A stretch of 64,000 nt of DNA from NCBI GenBank assembly GCA_045658645.1, contig JAZOVJ010000054.1, positions 9,534 to 73,533 of the forward strand. Reading direction: 5' to 3'. The DNA is from UBA1738 sp045658645 (GTDB lineage: Bacteria; Bacillota; Clostridia; UBA1381). Positions 28,511 through 36,984 of this stretch are shown here, in pieces. Position 1 is the stretch's first letter. Every line of letters starts with the position of its first letter. Position numbers and translations under genes: made by a program. The notes under the pieces were generated by a model. That model was given only the letters and a program-made list of their open reading frames with translations. It did not search any database and was not told where the DNA came from.

Positions 28511-29833
28511 TTAAAATTCAAGTTCTGTTCCCAAAACTTTTTCGCAAAATGTGTATCCGTCATTTATAACGGGAGTAATCTGTATTTTAAGCTTTTCTGA
28601 AAGCTCAGGCAGTGTTATATCGTCAAGGAAAATATCCTCACCGTCACGAAGCATTGAGCAAGGTATTAAAAGCTCGTCAAATCCCGAAAGGTCGGGAAGT
28701 GCTTTTATGAGGTCCGAGCCGGTCAGAAGTCCGGAAACGTTAACTCCGCCGCCGAAAAATTCGTTCTTGACAGGGAAAACTGTTATAGAAAGTCCCTGAC
28801 ATTCAGTAGTCAGCCTGTCTGCTAAGGACTGAATAAAACCATAAGCGATTTCGCCTGTGGCGATTGCAATATTCCTTTTGAATTTCTTGTCCGGAATAAG
28901 CTCCAAAGCACTTTCAAATTCCTCTTCCATTGAAGATATAAGCCCCACGCCGTTTTCAATCTGCGGGAAACCGTCATATTCCTGTGCTTTTGGGAGCGGA
29001 AGCTTTGCGTTTATATAAAATTCATCGGCAAGGTATATAAGGTTTATGCCAAACTCTTTTTTGAACTCTTTCTGGAAATCCTCTACCTGTCTTATGGTGT
29101 CAAGAGACGTCCTGGCATCAAACGGCGTAAGCTCACATAACCCCTCCCGGTATCTTGTAAGACCGACAGGAACTACCGAACAGCTTGCAACATACGGATA
29201 AAGATGAGCCATATCGCAGATAGTACGTGAAAGCTCGTCCTTGTCATTATACCCTGGACATAGGACAATCTGGCAGTTCATATATATATTATTCGCCGCA
29301 AATTTTTTCATTATGTCATAAATTTTGGCAGCATTTGGATTTTTAAGCATTGTAACACGAAGCTCAGGGTTTGTGGTATGAACCGAAATGTTGACAGGCG
29401 AAATCCGCATCTCAATCATTTTGTCAATCTCTTCATCGGTAAGGTTGGTTAAGGTAACATAGTTACCCTGCAAAAAGGAAAGACGTGTGTCATCATCCTT
29501 AAAATAAACCGTTTCGCGCATACCTTTGGGAAGCTGGTCAATAAAGCAGAAAATGCACTTATTTTTGCAGGACTGGGGTTTATCAATAAGCCCCTGGCGA
29601 AACTCAATCCCCAAATCCTCATAATCACTTTCTATTGTAATAATCTCAATAGTACCATCAGCTTTTTCTACTTCAAGCTCAACTTCTGTATCCGATGCCA
29701 AAAACCTGTATTCCAATATATCAGAAAAAGAGTGGGAGTTTATTGTTAAAAGCTTATCGCCCGGCACTATTCCGGCTTCTTCTGCCAAAGAACCGGGTTC
29801 AACATATGAAATTGTTCTGTCTTCGCAGTGCAT
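28511..29833 (-). CDS. DUF512 radical-SAM protein with N-terminal PDZ domain
   Basis: Radical-SAM-type protein of unknown reaction that is common upstream of der in Clostridia. The 440-residue protein has a PDZ-like N-terminus (PGSLAEEAGIVPGDKL), then an iron-sulfur motif C-x3-C-x2-C (Cys89, 93, 96 in SCKNKCIFC) and the DDTRLSFLQGNYVTLTN block, followed by the DUF512 domain with GGGVNVSGLLTG. ATG 29833 is preferred because GGAGG lies nine bases upstream; the ATG at 29842 abuts the ribosome binding site. It heads the operon to mntP. Substrate unknown. Confidence 0.9.
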   Translation of the reverse strand: MHCEDRTISYVEPGSLAEEAGIVPGDKLLTINSHSFSDILEYRFLASDTEVELEVEKADGTIEIITIESDYEDLGIEFRQGLIDKPQSCKNKCIFCFIDQLPKGMRETVYFKDDDTRLSFLQGNYVTLTNLTDEEIDKMIEMRISPVNISVHTTNPELRVTMLKNPNAAKIYDIMKKFAANNIYMNCQIVLCPGYNDKDELSRTICDMAHLYPYVASCSVVPVGLTRYREGLCELTPFDARTSLDTIRQVEDFQKEFKKEFGINLIYLADEFYINAKLPLPKAQEYDGFPQIENGVGLISSMEEEFESALELIPDKKFKRNIAIATGEIAYGFIQSLADRLTTECQGLSITVFPVKNEFFGGGVNVSGLLTGSDLIKALPDLSGFDELLIPCSMLRDGEDIFLDDITLPELSEKLKIQITPVINDGYTFCEKVLGTELEF

Positions 29834-29883
29834 AAAACCCATCCTCCTTTTAATATTGTCAGGTAAAATTTACATACATTGTT

Positions 29884-29912
29884 ATTATACCAAAAAACAA
29901 GCGGTTTGTCAA
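29884..29912 (-). promoter_or_regulatory. Predicted sigma-A promoter of the DUF512-der-plsY-gpsA-mntP operon
   Basis: On the minus strand TTGACA (29912-29907) and TATAAT (29889-29884) match consensus with a 17-bp spacer. Confidence 0.9.
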
Positions 29913-29922
29913 AGAGAACATC

Positions 29923-29951
29923 TTGAAAAAAGGATATTTTAGTGATATACT
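29923..29951 (+). promoter_or_regulatory. Predicted promoter of the DUF1653-DUF5662-MATE genes
   Basis: TTGAAA (29923-29928) and TATACT (29946-29951) with a 17-bp spacer, divergent from the DUF512 operon promoter. Confidence 0.8.
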
Positions 29952-29982
29952 GAAATAATAGAGAATATATGGGAGAAAAAGT

Positions 29983-30198
29983 ATGTTTGAAAAAGGGATT
30001 TACAGGCATTTTAAGGGCAATAAATACCAACTTTTAGACGTTGCAAAGCATAGCGAAACTCTGGAAGAAATGGTGGTATATCGCGCACTTTACGGAGACG
30101 GCGGTGTATGGGTAAGACCGGCATATATGTGGGACGAGGAAGTGGAATTTGAAGGTAAGACTGTAAAACGGTTTACATATTTAGGCAGGGAGGAATAA
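29983..30198 (+). CDS. DUF1653 domain protein
   Basis: Small 71-residue protein of the DUF1653 family, recognised from GIYRHFKGNKYQLLDVA near 5-21, the MVVYRALYGDGGVWVRP block and a C-terminal RFTYLG. The family is predicted to be a compact beta-fold with no established function. It overlaps nothing, is preceded by GGGAG and is followed after one base by the DUF5662 gene, so the two are probably co-translated. Confidence 0.88.
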   Translation: MFEKGIYRHFKGNKYQLLDVAKHSETLEEMVVYRALYGDGGVWVRPAYMWDEEVEFEGKTVKRFTYLGREE

Positions 30199-30199
30199 A

Positions 30200-30724
30200 A
30201 TGAAAGCGTGGTCACATTTTAAAACAATAACCCGCCATCGTCACGAGGTTATTAAAAACTGCAAAAAAGCAGGCATTTTGTGGCAGGGTCTTTTTCATGA
30301 CCTGTCAAAATATTCGCCTAAAGAATTTATTGTGGGGGCAAGATATTATCAGGGAACAAAAAGTCCTAATGATATGGAAAGAAGGGTGAACGGATACTCT
30401 TCTGCATGGATGCATCATAAGGGCAGAAACAAGCACCATTTTGAATACTGGACCGATTACAGCCCCGAAACAAGAAAGTACGGACCTGTTAAAATGCCGC
30501 TTCCGTACGTAAAGGAAATGTTTTGCGACAGAGTTGCGGCGAGCAAGATTTATCAGGGCGAAAACTATAAAGACTCTCACCCGTATGAGTATTTTGATAT
30601 GGGAAGAAGTAACCGACTTATTCACAAGGAAACCTCGGACATTTTGGAGAAGCTTCTTTTGATGCTTCGTGATGAAGGCGAAGATGCGACATTTTCATAC
30701 ATAAGAAAGCTTAAAGAATACTAA
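30200..30724 (+). CDS. DUF5662 family protein
   Basis: Protein of 174 residues rich in His, Lys and aromatic residues. It resembles the DUF5662 family found in gut Firmicutes: SHFKTITRHRHEVI at the N-terminus, GLFHDLSKYSPKEF near 33-46 and HHKGRNKHHFEYW near 72-84. The HD and HHKxRNxHH patterns resemble metal-dependent HD-type hydrolase sites, but that is inference and no activity is established. GGGAGG lies upstream, in the end of the DUF1653 gene. Confidence 0.75.
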   Translation: MKAWSHFKTITRHRHEVIKNCKKAGILWQGLFHDLSKYSPKEFIVGARYYQGTKSPNDMERRVNGYSSAWMHHKGRNKHHFEYWTDYSPETRKYGPVKMPLPYVKEMFCDRVAASKIYQGENYKDSHPYEYFDMGRSNRLIHKETSDILEKLLLMLRDEGEDATFSYIRKLKEY

Positions 30725-30735
30725 TAGGAGAAGAA

Positions 30736-32088
30736 ATGGAAAAGGGAGAAGTACAATTTAAAAAGATGACGGAGGGAAGCGTTGGGAAGCTTATTGCATC
30801 TCTTTCTGTACCAACAGTTATAGCAATGCTTGTAACTTCCGTTTACAATATGGCAGATGCATACTTTGTGTCAAAGCTGGGGACAAGCGCATCGGGTGCT
30901 GTGGGCGTTGTTTTTTCGCTTATGGCAATAATACAGGCATTTGGGTTCGCACTTGGAATGGGCTCGGGCAGTATGATTTCAAGGCTTATGGGAGAACAAA
31001 AAACGGAGGACGCATCAAAAATTGCATCAAGCGCACTGTTTTTCGGACTTTTGTTAGGCGTGGTTCTTGCGGTTGGATGCTCGTTTTGGATTTCTGATTT
31101 AATGATGTTTTTCGGGTCAACCAAAACAATTCTTCCCCACGCCATAGACTACGGCAGATATATAATTTTCGGCGCGCCTGTTATGATTGGTTCATTTATA
31201 ACGAACAATATTTTAAGGTCGCAGGGGAAAGCCAAGTATGCTATGATAGGCATAGGAACAGGCGGTATTTTAAACATCGTGCTTGACCCTTTGTTTATTT
31301 TTAATATGAATATGGGTATTACGGGTGCTGCAGTAGCAACGCTTTTAAGCCAGATAATAAGTTTTTTGATATTAGGTGTGTTTTTTGTTTTGAAAAAAAC
31401 CGAAGTAAAGATTTCGCCGAAACGGATTTCTTTTAAAATTACGGACTATCTGATGATTTTTAAGACGGGACTCCCGTCACTGTCAAGGCAGGGTCTTGCA
31501 AGCGTGTCCACAACCGTACTGAACCGTCAGGCACGTATTTTCGGCGATGCGGCGGTTGCAGCAATGAGTATATCAGGCAAAATCTTTATGATTATTTTCG
31601 CAGTTTTAATCGGTATAGGACAAGGCTTTCAGCCTGTCTGCGGTTTCAACTACGGCGCAAAGAAGTATAAAAGGGTACGAAAAGCGGTATTGTTCTTATT
31701 ATGTTACGGAAGTGTGATTATGACGCTTCTTGCAATTCCTGTGTTCTGTTTTCCCGAATGGTTTATGTCACACTTTACAATAGACGACCTGAAGGTTATA
31801 GAAATCGGCAGAGTGGCGCTTCGGGCACAGTGTCTTGTACTTCCTATAGTATCAATCAGTACGGTTGCCAATATGACCTATCAGACTGTGGGCAAATCAT
31901 GGACGGCGACAGTGCTTTCTGCAACAAGGCAGGGAATATTCTTTATCCCTGCGGTCTTGATTCTTACAAAAACTATGGGCATTACAGGTCTTCAGTGGTC
32001 ACAGGCTGTTGCTGATACTTTATCCTCGGCATTCTGCCTGCCATTTTTAATAAAGTTTTTAAAAGAAATAAAAGAAAATAAAAGCTGA
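30736..32088 (+). CDS. MATE family efflux transporter
   Basis: Multidrug and toxin extrusion family transporter of 450 residues with twelve predicted membrane helices. Family signs are the SVPTVIAMLVTSVYNMADAYFV N-terminal segment, the GMGSGSMISRLMGEQ loop and the second-half copy GIGQGFQPVCGFNYGAKKYKR. It would export organic cations using a Na+ or H+ gradient; the substrate cannot be read. Third gene after DUF1653 and DUF5662, ending in a shared terminator with pcrA. Confidence 0.93.
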   Translation: MEKGEVQFKKMTEGSVGKLIASLSVPTVIAMLVTSVYNMADAYFVSKLGTSASGAVGVVFSLMAIIQAFGFALGMGSGSMISRLMGEQKTEDASKIASSALFFGLLLGVVLAVGCSFWISDLMMFFGSTKTILPHAIDYGRYIIFGAPVMIGSFITNNILRSQGKAKYAMIGIGTGGILNIVLDPLFIFNMNMGITGAAVATLLSQIISFLILGVFFVLKKTEVKISPKRISFKITDYLMIFKTGLPSLSRQGLASVSTTVLNRQARIFGDAAVAAMSISGKIFMIIFAVLIGIGQGFQPVCGFNYGAKKYKRVRKAVLFLLCYGSVIMTLLAIPVFCFPEWFMSHFTIDDLKVIEIGRVALRAQCLVLPIVSISTVANMTYQTVGKSWTATVLSATRQGIFFIPAVLILTKTMGITGLQWSQAVADTLSSAFCLPFLIKFLKEIKENKS

Positions 32089-32112
32089 ACGAATTTCGTT
32101 CAGCTTTTTTTG
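32081..32112. terminator. Bidirectional terminator between the MATE gene and pcrA
   Basis: AAAGCTGAAC (32081-32090) pairs with GTTCAGCTTT (32098-32107) with inner GAA/TTC pairing, followed by a T-tract on the plus strand and an A-rich upstream side. Confidence 0.88.
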
Positions 32113-34311
32113 TTATATCTTTTCGAGCTTTGCAAATGCTGCCATAAGCCTTTTGGTTTCACCCGAATCAAAAGCGATTTCAAGCATAGCGTCCTTTTCG
32201 AATTTCTGTGCTGCAGTAACAGTTCCGTCACCAAACTTCTTGTGGCGAACGCGGTCGCCGACATTAAAGTCAATTATGCCGGTTGCCTGAGATGTGGCTT
32301 TGGTGATAGTGCTGAATACGTTAGTTGTTGCTTTTTTTGTTAAAATCGGTATTTTCGTAACAGACGAAGTGAAGCTGTCCGCTGCCGTCATTCCGTCTTC
32401 TGCGAGGTATTCCTTTGGAATTTCAGCTAAAAAGCGTGAATTAACCTGATGCGTTGTCTGACCGTATAGTGTACGGTCCTTTGCCGCTGTTATATAAAGC
32501 TGTTTTTTTGCACGGGTTATTGCAACGTAGCAAAGCCGGCGTTCTTCTTCTAAATCGTCCATTTTTTCCATAGACCGTGCAGACGGGAAAAGCCCTTCTT
32601 CCATACCTGTTAAGAAAACAGTTGGGAATTCAAGACCTTTTGCCGAGTGTATGGTCATTAAAACCACCAAATCGTCAGTTTCGTCATAGCCGTCAAGGTC
32701 GGAAATCAAAGCCGCATTTTCCAAAAATCCTGCAAGGGTAGGATTATCCTCCGCCTTTTCATATTCTGAAACCGCTGATAAAAACTCACCAAGGTTGTCA
32801 AGTCTTGTCTTTGCCTCAACGCTGTTTTCTGCAATTAGCATAGCAGAATAGCCAGTGTCAGCAATAACCCTTTCCACAAACTCAACAAGAGGCATTGTAT
32901 CAGATGCTTTTTTTAAGGAAAGAATAAGATTAGAAAACTCCACAAGCTTAATAGCGGAGCGGGACAGAGACGGATACTGATTTGCATTTTTTACAACCTC
33001 AAAAGAGGAAATGCCGAAATCAAGAGCAATTTCGTAAATTTTATCAAGTGTGGTTTTTCCTATACTTCGCTTGGGTTCGTTGATTATTCTGCCTAAGCTG
33101 ACGTCATCATTCTGGTTTAAGATAAGTCTTAAATAAGCAATAATATCCTTGATTTCCTTGCGGTCATAGAAGCGAAGCCCGCCTACAACCTTATACGGAA
33201 TTGCGTTTCTCAAAAGCAAATCTTCTATTACACGTGATTGTGCGTTGGTGCGGTATAAAATGGCGATATCGGAAAGAGGTTCGCCATTTGATTTTTGTTT
33301 TTCGATTTCGTTTGCGATATAAAGTGCCTCGTCACGCTCGTTGTAGCCGATGTGAAGCTTAATCTTTTCGCCAACCTCATTTTCTGTCCAAAGTGACTTG
33401 TCTTTTCGGGCGTGGTTGTTGTGAATAACCGCATTTGCGGCGTCTAAAATGGTTGAGGTTGAGCGATAGTTCTGCTCAAGCTTGATTACGCAGGTATCGG
33501 AAAATGTATCCTCAAAATTCAGAATATTCTGAATGTTCGCGCCACGGAACTTGTAAATACTCTGGTCATCATCGCCAACAACGCAGATGTTTTCGTGCTT
33601 TGCCGCCAGCATACTTATAAGCATATACTGGGCATTGTTGGTATCCTGATACTCGTCAACCATTATGTAACGAAATCTGTCCTGATACTTTTCCAAAACG
33701 TCAGGGTTGTCCGCCAAAATTTTTACCGCAAAAACCAAAATATCGTCAAAATCAACGGCGTTGTTGGATTTCAGCTTTTTCTGGTAAAGCTCGTATATGT
33801 CACAAATACGGCTCATGCGAAAATCATTTCCGTTTATAAGGCGGAATGTGTCAGGGTCCTGCAGGTCATCTTTTGCGTTTGAAATAACTGATGCAACCAG
33901 TTTATAAGGATAATTTTTCTCATCAATATCAAGGTCCTTGTAGCAGTCCTTTAAAACTGTTTTTGTGTCAGAGGTATCGTAAATCACAAAATCGTTGGAA
34001 AAGCCCAAAAGGGAAATGTGGCTTCTCAAAATTCTGACACAAGCCGAGTGGAATGTGCAAAGCCACATATCACGGGAAAGGTCGCCTATAACACGTGACA
34101 CACGCTCCTTCATTTCGTTGGCAGCCTTGTTGGTAAAGGTGATTGCCATAATGTTATATGGTCGCACATTTTTTGTTTCAATTATATAAGCAATACGGTT
34201 TACTAAAACTGTGGTCTTTCCTGAGCCTGCACCGGCAAGGATTAAAACGGGACCTTCAGTCTGCAAAACCGCTTTTTTCTGCATATCGTTTAAGGTTGTC
34301 AAGTCAATCAT
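32113..34311 (-). CDS. pcrA: ATP-dependent DNA helicase PcrA/UvrD
   Basis: Superfamily 1 3'-5' helicase for repair and plasmid replication. The 732-residue protein has Walker A GAGSGKTT near 27-34, the TFTNKAANEM motif Ia, DEYQDTN (Walker B), GDDDQSIYKFRGA, QNYRS, TIHSAKGLEF and VAITRAKK motifs, and the PcrA-type C-terminal VGDRVRHKKFGDG domain. The start has a good GGAGG. A promoter with an extended -10 box lies about 50 bases upstream. Usually followed by ligA, which is not present here. Confidence 0.97.
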   Translation of the reverse strand: MIDLTTLNDMQKKAVLQTEGPVLILAGAGSGKTTVLVNRIAYIIETKNVRPYNIMAITFTNKAANEMKERVSRVIGDLSRDMWLCTFHSACVRILRSHISLLGFSNDFVIYDTSDTKTVLKDCYKDLDIDEKNYPYKLVASVISNAKDDLQDPDTFRLINGNDFRMSRICDIYELYQKKLKSNNAVDFDDILVFAVKILADNPDVLEKYQDRFRYIMVDEYQDTNNAQYMLISMLAAKHENICVVGDDDQSIYKFRGANIQNILNFEDTFSDTCVIKLEQNYRSTSTILDAANAVIHNNHARKDKSLWTENEVGEKIKLHIGYNERDEALYIANEIEKQKSNGEPLSDIAILYRTNAQSRVIEDLLLRNAIPYKVVGGLRFYDRKEIKDIIAYLRLILNQNDDVSLGRIINEPKRSIGKTTLDKIYEIALDFGISSFEVVKNANQYPSLSRSAIKLVEFSNLILSLKKASDTMPLVEFVERVIADTGYSAMLIAENSVEAKTRLDNLGEFLSAVSEYEKAEDNPTLAGFLENAALISDLDGYDETDDLVVLMTIHSAKGLEFPTVFLTGMEEGLFPSARSMEKMDDLEEERRLCYVAITRAKKQLYITAAKDRTLYGQTTHQVNSRFLAEIPKEYLAEDGMTAADSFTSSVTKIPILTKKATTNVFSTITKATSQATGIIDFNVGDRVRHKKFGDGTVTAAQKFEKDAMLEIAFDSGETKRLMAAFAKLEKI

Positions 34312-34359
34312 ATTTCCTCCGAAAACCGCTTATTTGCGGCAAAATAAACTCACCATTTC

Positions 34360-34368
34360 AGTATATCA
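34360..34368 (-). promoter_or_regulatory. Possible extended -10 promoter of pcrA
   Basis: On the minus strand TGATATACT is an extended -10 element (TG-N-TATACT) upstream of pcrA. No good -35 box is visible. Confidence 0.5.
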
Positions 34369-34499
34369 CAACCTGAAAGAAAAAGCTATATTTTTTTCAA
34401 AGTTCAGCCAAATTTGCATTATCTTTTAGAGTATTTAAAATTGCGTTGCGGTTAAGTTAATAAAGTAATTTCGAAAATGATGCGGAGGTGATAAAGTTG

Positions 34500-35639
34500 A
34501 TGAAAAAATTTAAAAAAATATTAAAAAAATCAATAGTAGTATTACCTGTTTTATTGTTTTTAACCGCATATTCAGGCGTTCCTGAAAAGGTTACAATTGT
34601 AGAGGGAGAAAGTCTTGACTTTAAGTGGGGCGTAACCGCTACTGTAAACACGTCAAAGGTAGACAGATATTCTGTAGAAGCAAAGCTGTTTAATGTTATT
34701 CCTATTAAATCGGTAGACGTGTCGGTTATCCCGAAAAAGTACCTTGTTCCGTCAGGCGAAGCGATTGGCGTCAAGCTATATACCGATGGAGTGTTGGTTG
34801 TGGGAATAAGCGATGTTACGGATAGCTATGGAAAAATCTATCAGCCAGCAAGGGATGCGGGAATAACGGTGGGGGACAGAATTTTGTCAGTAAACGGGAA
34901 ATATGTTAAAAATATTAATGATTTTACCGACAAAATTAATGAAGCAGGAACTCGTGCAACCCTTGAAATAGCAAGACAAGATTACAGGTTTTCAGCAGAA
35001 CTTTCACCGGCATATTCCAAAGACGGAGGCTATAAGGTAGGACTTTGGGTCAGGGATTCAACGGCAGGGATAGGAACTCTGACTTTTTATAACCCTGAAG
35101 ACAACACCTTTTATGCTCTTGGTCACGGAATATGCGACAGCGATACAAAGGAGCTTATGGCGGTCAGAGAGGGAAGTATAAACGCATGCAGGATACGAAG
35201 CGTGATTAAAGGTGAGCGAGGTATTGCAGGGGAACTTTCAGGTGATTTTTCCGGTGTGGAAATCGGGGAAATAACTAAAAATACCGATGCGGGAATAAGC
35301 GGAAAAGCAAGCACTCATTCACAGGCGGAACCTGTAATGATAGCATCAAGATTTGAGGTCAGAAAGGGTAATGCGGAAATTTTGTGCGATGTTGACGGAT
35401 GTGGACCAAGACGCTATAAAATCGAAATTACAAGAATCCAGAAAGGACAGGACCAGAAGAACCTTGTTTTAAAGGTGACAGATGACAGACTTGTTGAAAA
35501 AACCGGCGGAATCGTGCAGGGAATGAGCGGTTCGCCGATACTTCAGAATGGTAAATTTGTAGGTGCTGTGACTCACGTGTTTGTAAATGACCCAACGAGA
35601 GGATACGGCATATTCATTGAGAACATGTTAGCAGAATAA
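34500..35639 (+). CDS. spoIVB: SpoIVB serine peptidase (PDZ plus S55 domain)
   Basis: SpoIVB is secreted by the forespore and starts pro-sigma-K processing by cutting SpoIVFA. The 379-residue protein has an N-terminal signal/membrane segment (about 10-25), a PDZ domain (ARDAGITVGDRILSVNG near 115-131) and a peptidase S55 domain with LGHGIC near 209 and GMSGSP near 343, the His and Ser regions of the active site. ATG 34500 has GGAGGTG nine bases upstream; GTG 34488 lies within that ribosome binding site. recN and spo0A, the common neighbours, are absent. This is strong evidence for endospore formation. Confidence 0.94.
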   Translation: MKKFKKILKKSIVVLPVLLFLTAYSGVPEKVTIVEGESLDFKWGVTATVNTSKVDRYSVEAKLFNVIPIKSVDVSVIPKKYLVPSGEAIGVKLYTDGVLVVGISDVTDSYGKIYQPARDAGITVGDRILSVNGKYVKNINDFTDKINEAGTRATLEIARQDYRFSAELSPAYSKDGGYKVGLWVRDSTAGIGTLTFYNPEDNTFYALGHGICDSDTKELMAVREGSINACRIRSVIKGERGIAGELSGDFSGVEIGEITKNTDAGISGKASTHSQAEPVMIASRFEVRKGNAEILCDVDGCGPRRYKIEITRIQKGQDQKNLVLKVTDDRLVEKTGGIVQGMSGSPILQNGKFVGAVTHVFVNDPTRGYGIFIENMLAE

Positions 35640-35644
35640 AAAAA

Positions 35645-35671
35645 GACTTGTATGCTTTTTGCATACAAGTC
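35645..35671 (-). terminator. Terminator between spoIVB and the MFS gene
   Basis: GACTTGTATGC (35647 region) pairs with GCATACAAGTC around TTTTT. The T-tract is best on the minus strand, so it mainly serves the MFS gene; on the plus strand the tail is weaker. Confidence 0.8.
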
Positions 35672-35683
35672 TGTACTTATTTA

Positions 35684-36901
35684 TCATGGTTTTTTGATAA
35701 AAGCATTTAAAATGAGTGCCACAACAGTCAGTGATAAAAGCATCACGAATGTTGCATTGTATCCGCCTGTTGCTTCTAAAACCTTGCTCGACACAGTAGC
35801 GATTAAAGAACCGCCCATAACGGTAAATGTCATAAGTGCCATATTGGAAGAAAAATACTTCATACCAAAGAACGATGAAGTGAATGCGGCGGTGATAGTC
35901 GGGCAGGCACCATAGGACATACCGGTTAAGCAAAGACCGGCAATACATAGCGGTAATGAGCCGACAGATACAGAAAGTAATGTAACTCCTGCTGCAAAAA
36001 TGGTTAAAATATTAGCACAAATCATAGTTTTGCGGCGACCGATAGTATCAAAAACCGCTCCTGTTATGATACGGCCAATGCCGTTACAAACGGACAGTAC
36101 GCCAACCAAAGATACTGCCAAAGCCTCAGGCGCGTTAACTGATAGTGCCAAATCCTTGGCAAAGCTTATTACCGAACTGCCAACGGCAGCAAGGAAAGAA
36201 ATGCAGATAAATGCCATCCAGAAAGACGGACGGCGAAGCATCTCGGCTGAAGTGTAGTCTTTCTGCTCAAAATTTTCAGTATTTCCTGTTTTTGCCGATT
36301 TAGGCTCGGGAAGGACTATATCTGTGTTTGGTTTTTTGAGGATAATGCCTGAAAGGATAATAACCACACAAATTGAAGCGCCTAAAATCACATAGGTCAT
36401 CTTCCAGCCAAGTGAGCTTTTGAAAAGGCTGTCTGCCAGATTTCCAAGCACTAAAGCAGAAGCGCCAAAACCCATCATAAGACAACCTGAACACAAGCCT
36501 TTCTTGTCAGGAAACCAGGCACTTACTGTTGCAATAATCACGTTATATGCAATACCGATGCCAAGACCTGCCAAAACACCGTAGGTTATGTATAGCATCA
36601 AAACAGAAGAGCCTGAAAGAGTTGCGGTCAGGATAAAGCCTGAAGCGGAAAGAATGCCTGAGGTTATCAGCGCAGGCAAATGTCCTGCCTTTTTTGATAT
36701 TTTAGAGCCTAAAAGTCCGCCGATACAGAAGAAACTCATAGCAAGAGTGAAGTTTAAAGCAAGGCTTGATGCACTCCAGCCAAAATCTGCTGCAAGCGGT
36801 GATTTTAAAATTGACCATGCGTACAGGATACCTGCAAAAAGCATTGCGATAACGCCAACTGCCATATAACACCAACGCACCGATAAATTATTTTTAGTCA
36901 T
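35684..36901 (-). CDS. MFS transporter, oxalate/formate antiporter-like
   Basis: Major facilitator protein of 405 residues with twelve predicted membrane helices. The family blocks FAGILYAWSILKSPLAADFGWS, GGLLGSKISKKAGH and GIGIAYNVIIATVSAWFPDKKGL are typical of the OFA group. The substrate is unknown; the group includes oxalate, formate and other carboxylate carriers. ATG 36901 with GGTGG upstream is preferred over GTG 36916. A promoter (TGGACT, 17 bp, TACAAT at 36969-36941) precedes it. Confidence 0.87.
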   Translation of the reverse strand: MTKNNLSVRWCYMAVGVIAMLFAGILYAWSILKSPLAADFGWSASSLALNFTLAMSFFCIGGLLGSKISKKAGHLPALITSGILSASGFILTATLSGSSVLMLYITYGVLAGLGIGIAYNVIIATVSAWFPDKKGLCSGCLMMGFGASALVLGNLADSLFKSSLGWKMTYVILGASICVVIILSGIILKKPNTDIVLPEPKSAKTGNTENFEQKDYTSAEMLRRPSFWMAFICISFLAAVGSSVISFAKDLALSVNAPEALAVSLVGVLSVCNGIGRIITGAVFDTIGRRKTMICANILTIFAAGVTLLSVSVGSLPLCIAGLCLTGMSYGACPTITAAFTSSFFGMKYFSSNMALMTFTVMGGSLIATVSSKVLEATGGYNATFVMLLSLTVVALILNAFIKKP

Positions 36902-36940
36902 TAGTAACACCACCAATGTGTAAAATTTTGATATGTGGCT

Positions 36941-36969
36941 ATTGTATCATGTTTTTGAAAAAAAGTCCA
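36941..36969 (-). promoter_or_regulatory. Predicted promoter of the MFS gene
   Basis: On the minus strand TGGACT (36969-36964) and TACAAT (36946-36941) with a 17-bp spacer. Confidence 0.6.
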
Positions 36970-36984
36970 TATTTAATTTAGAGC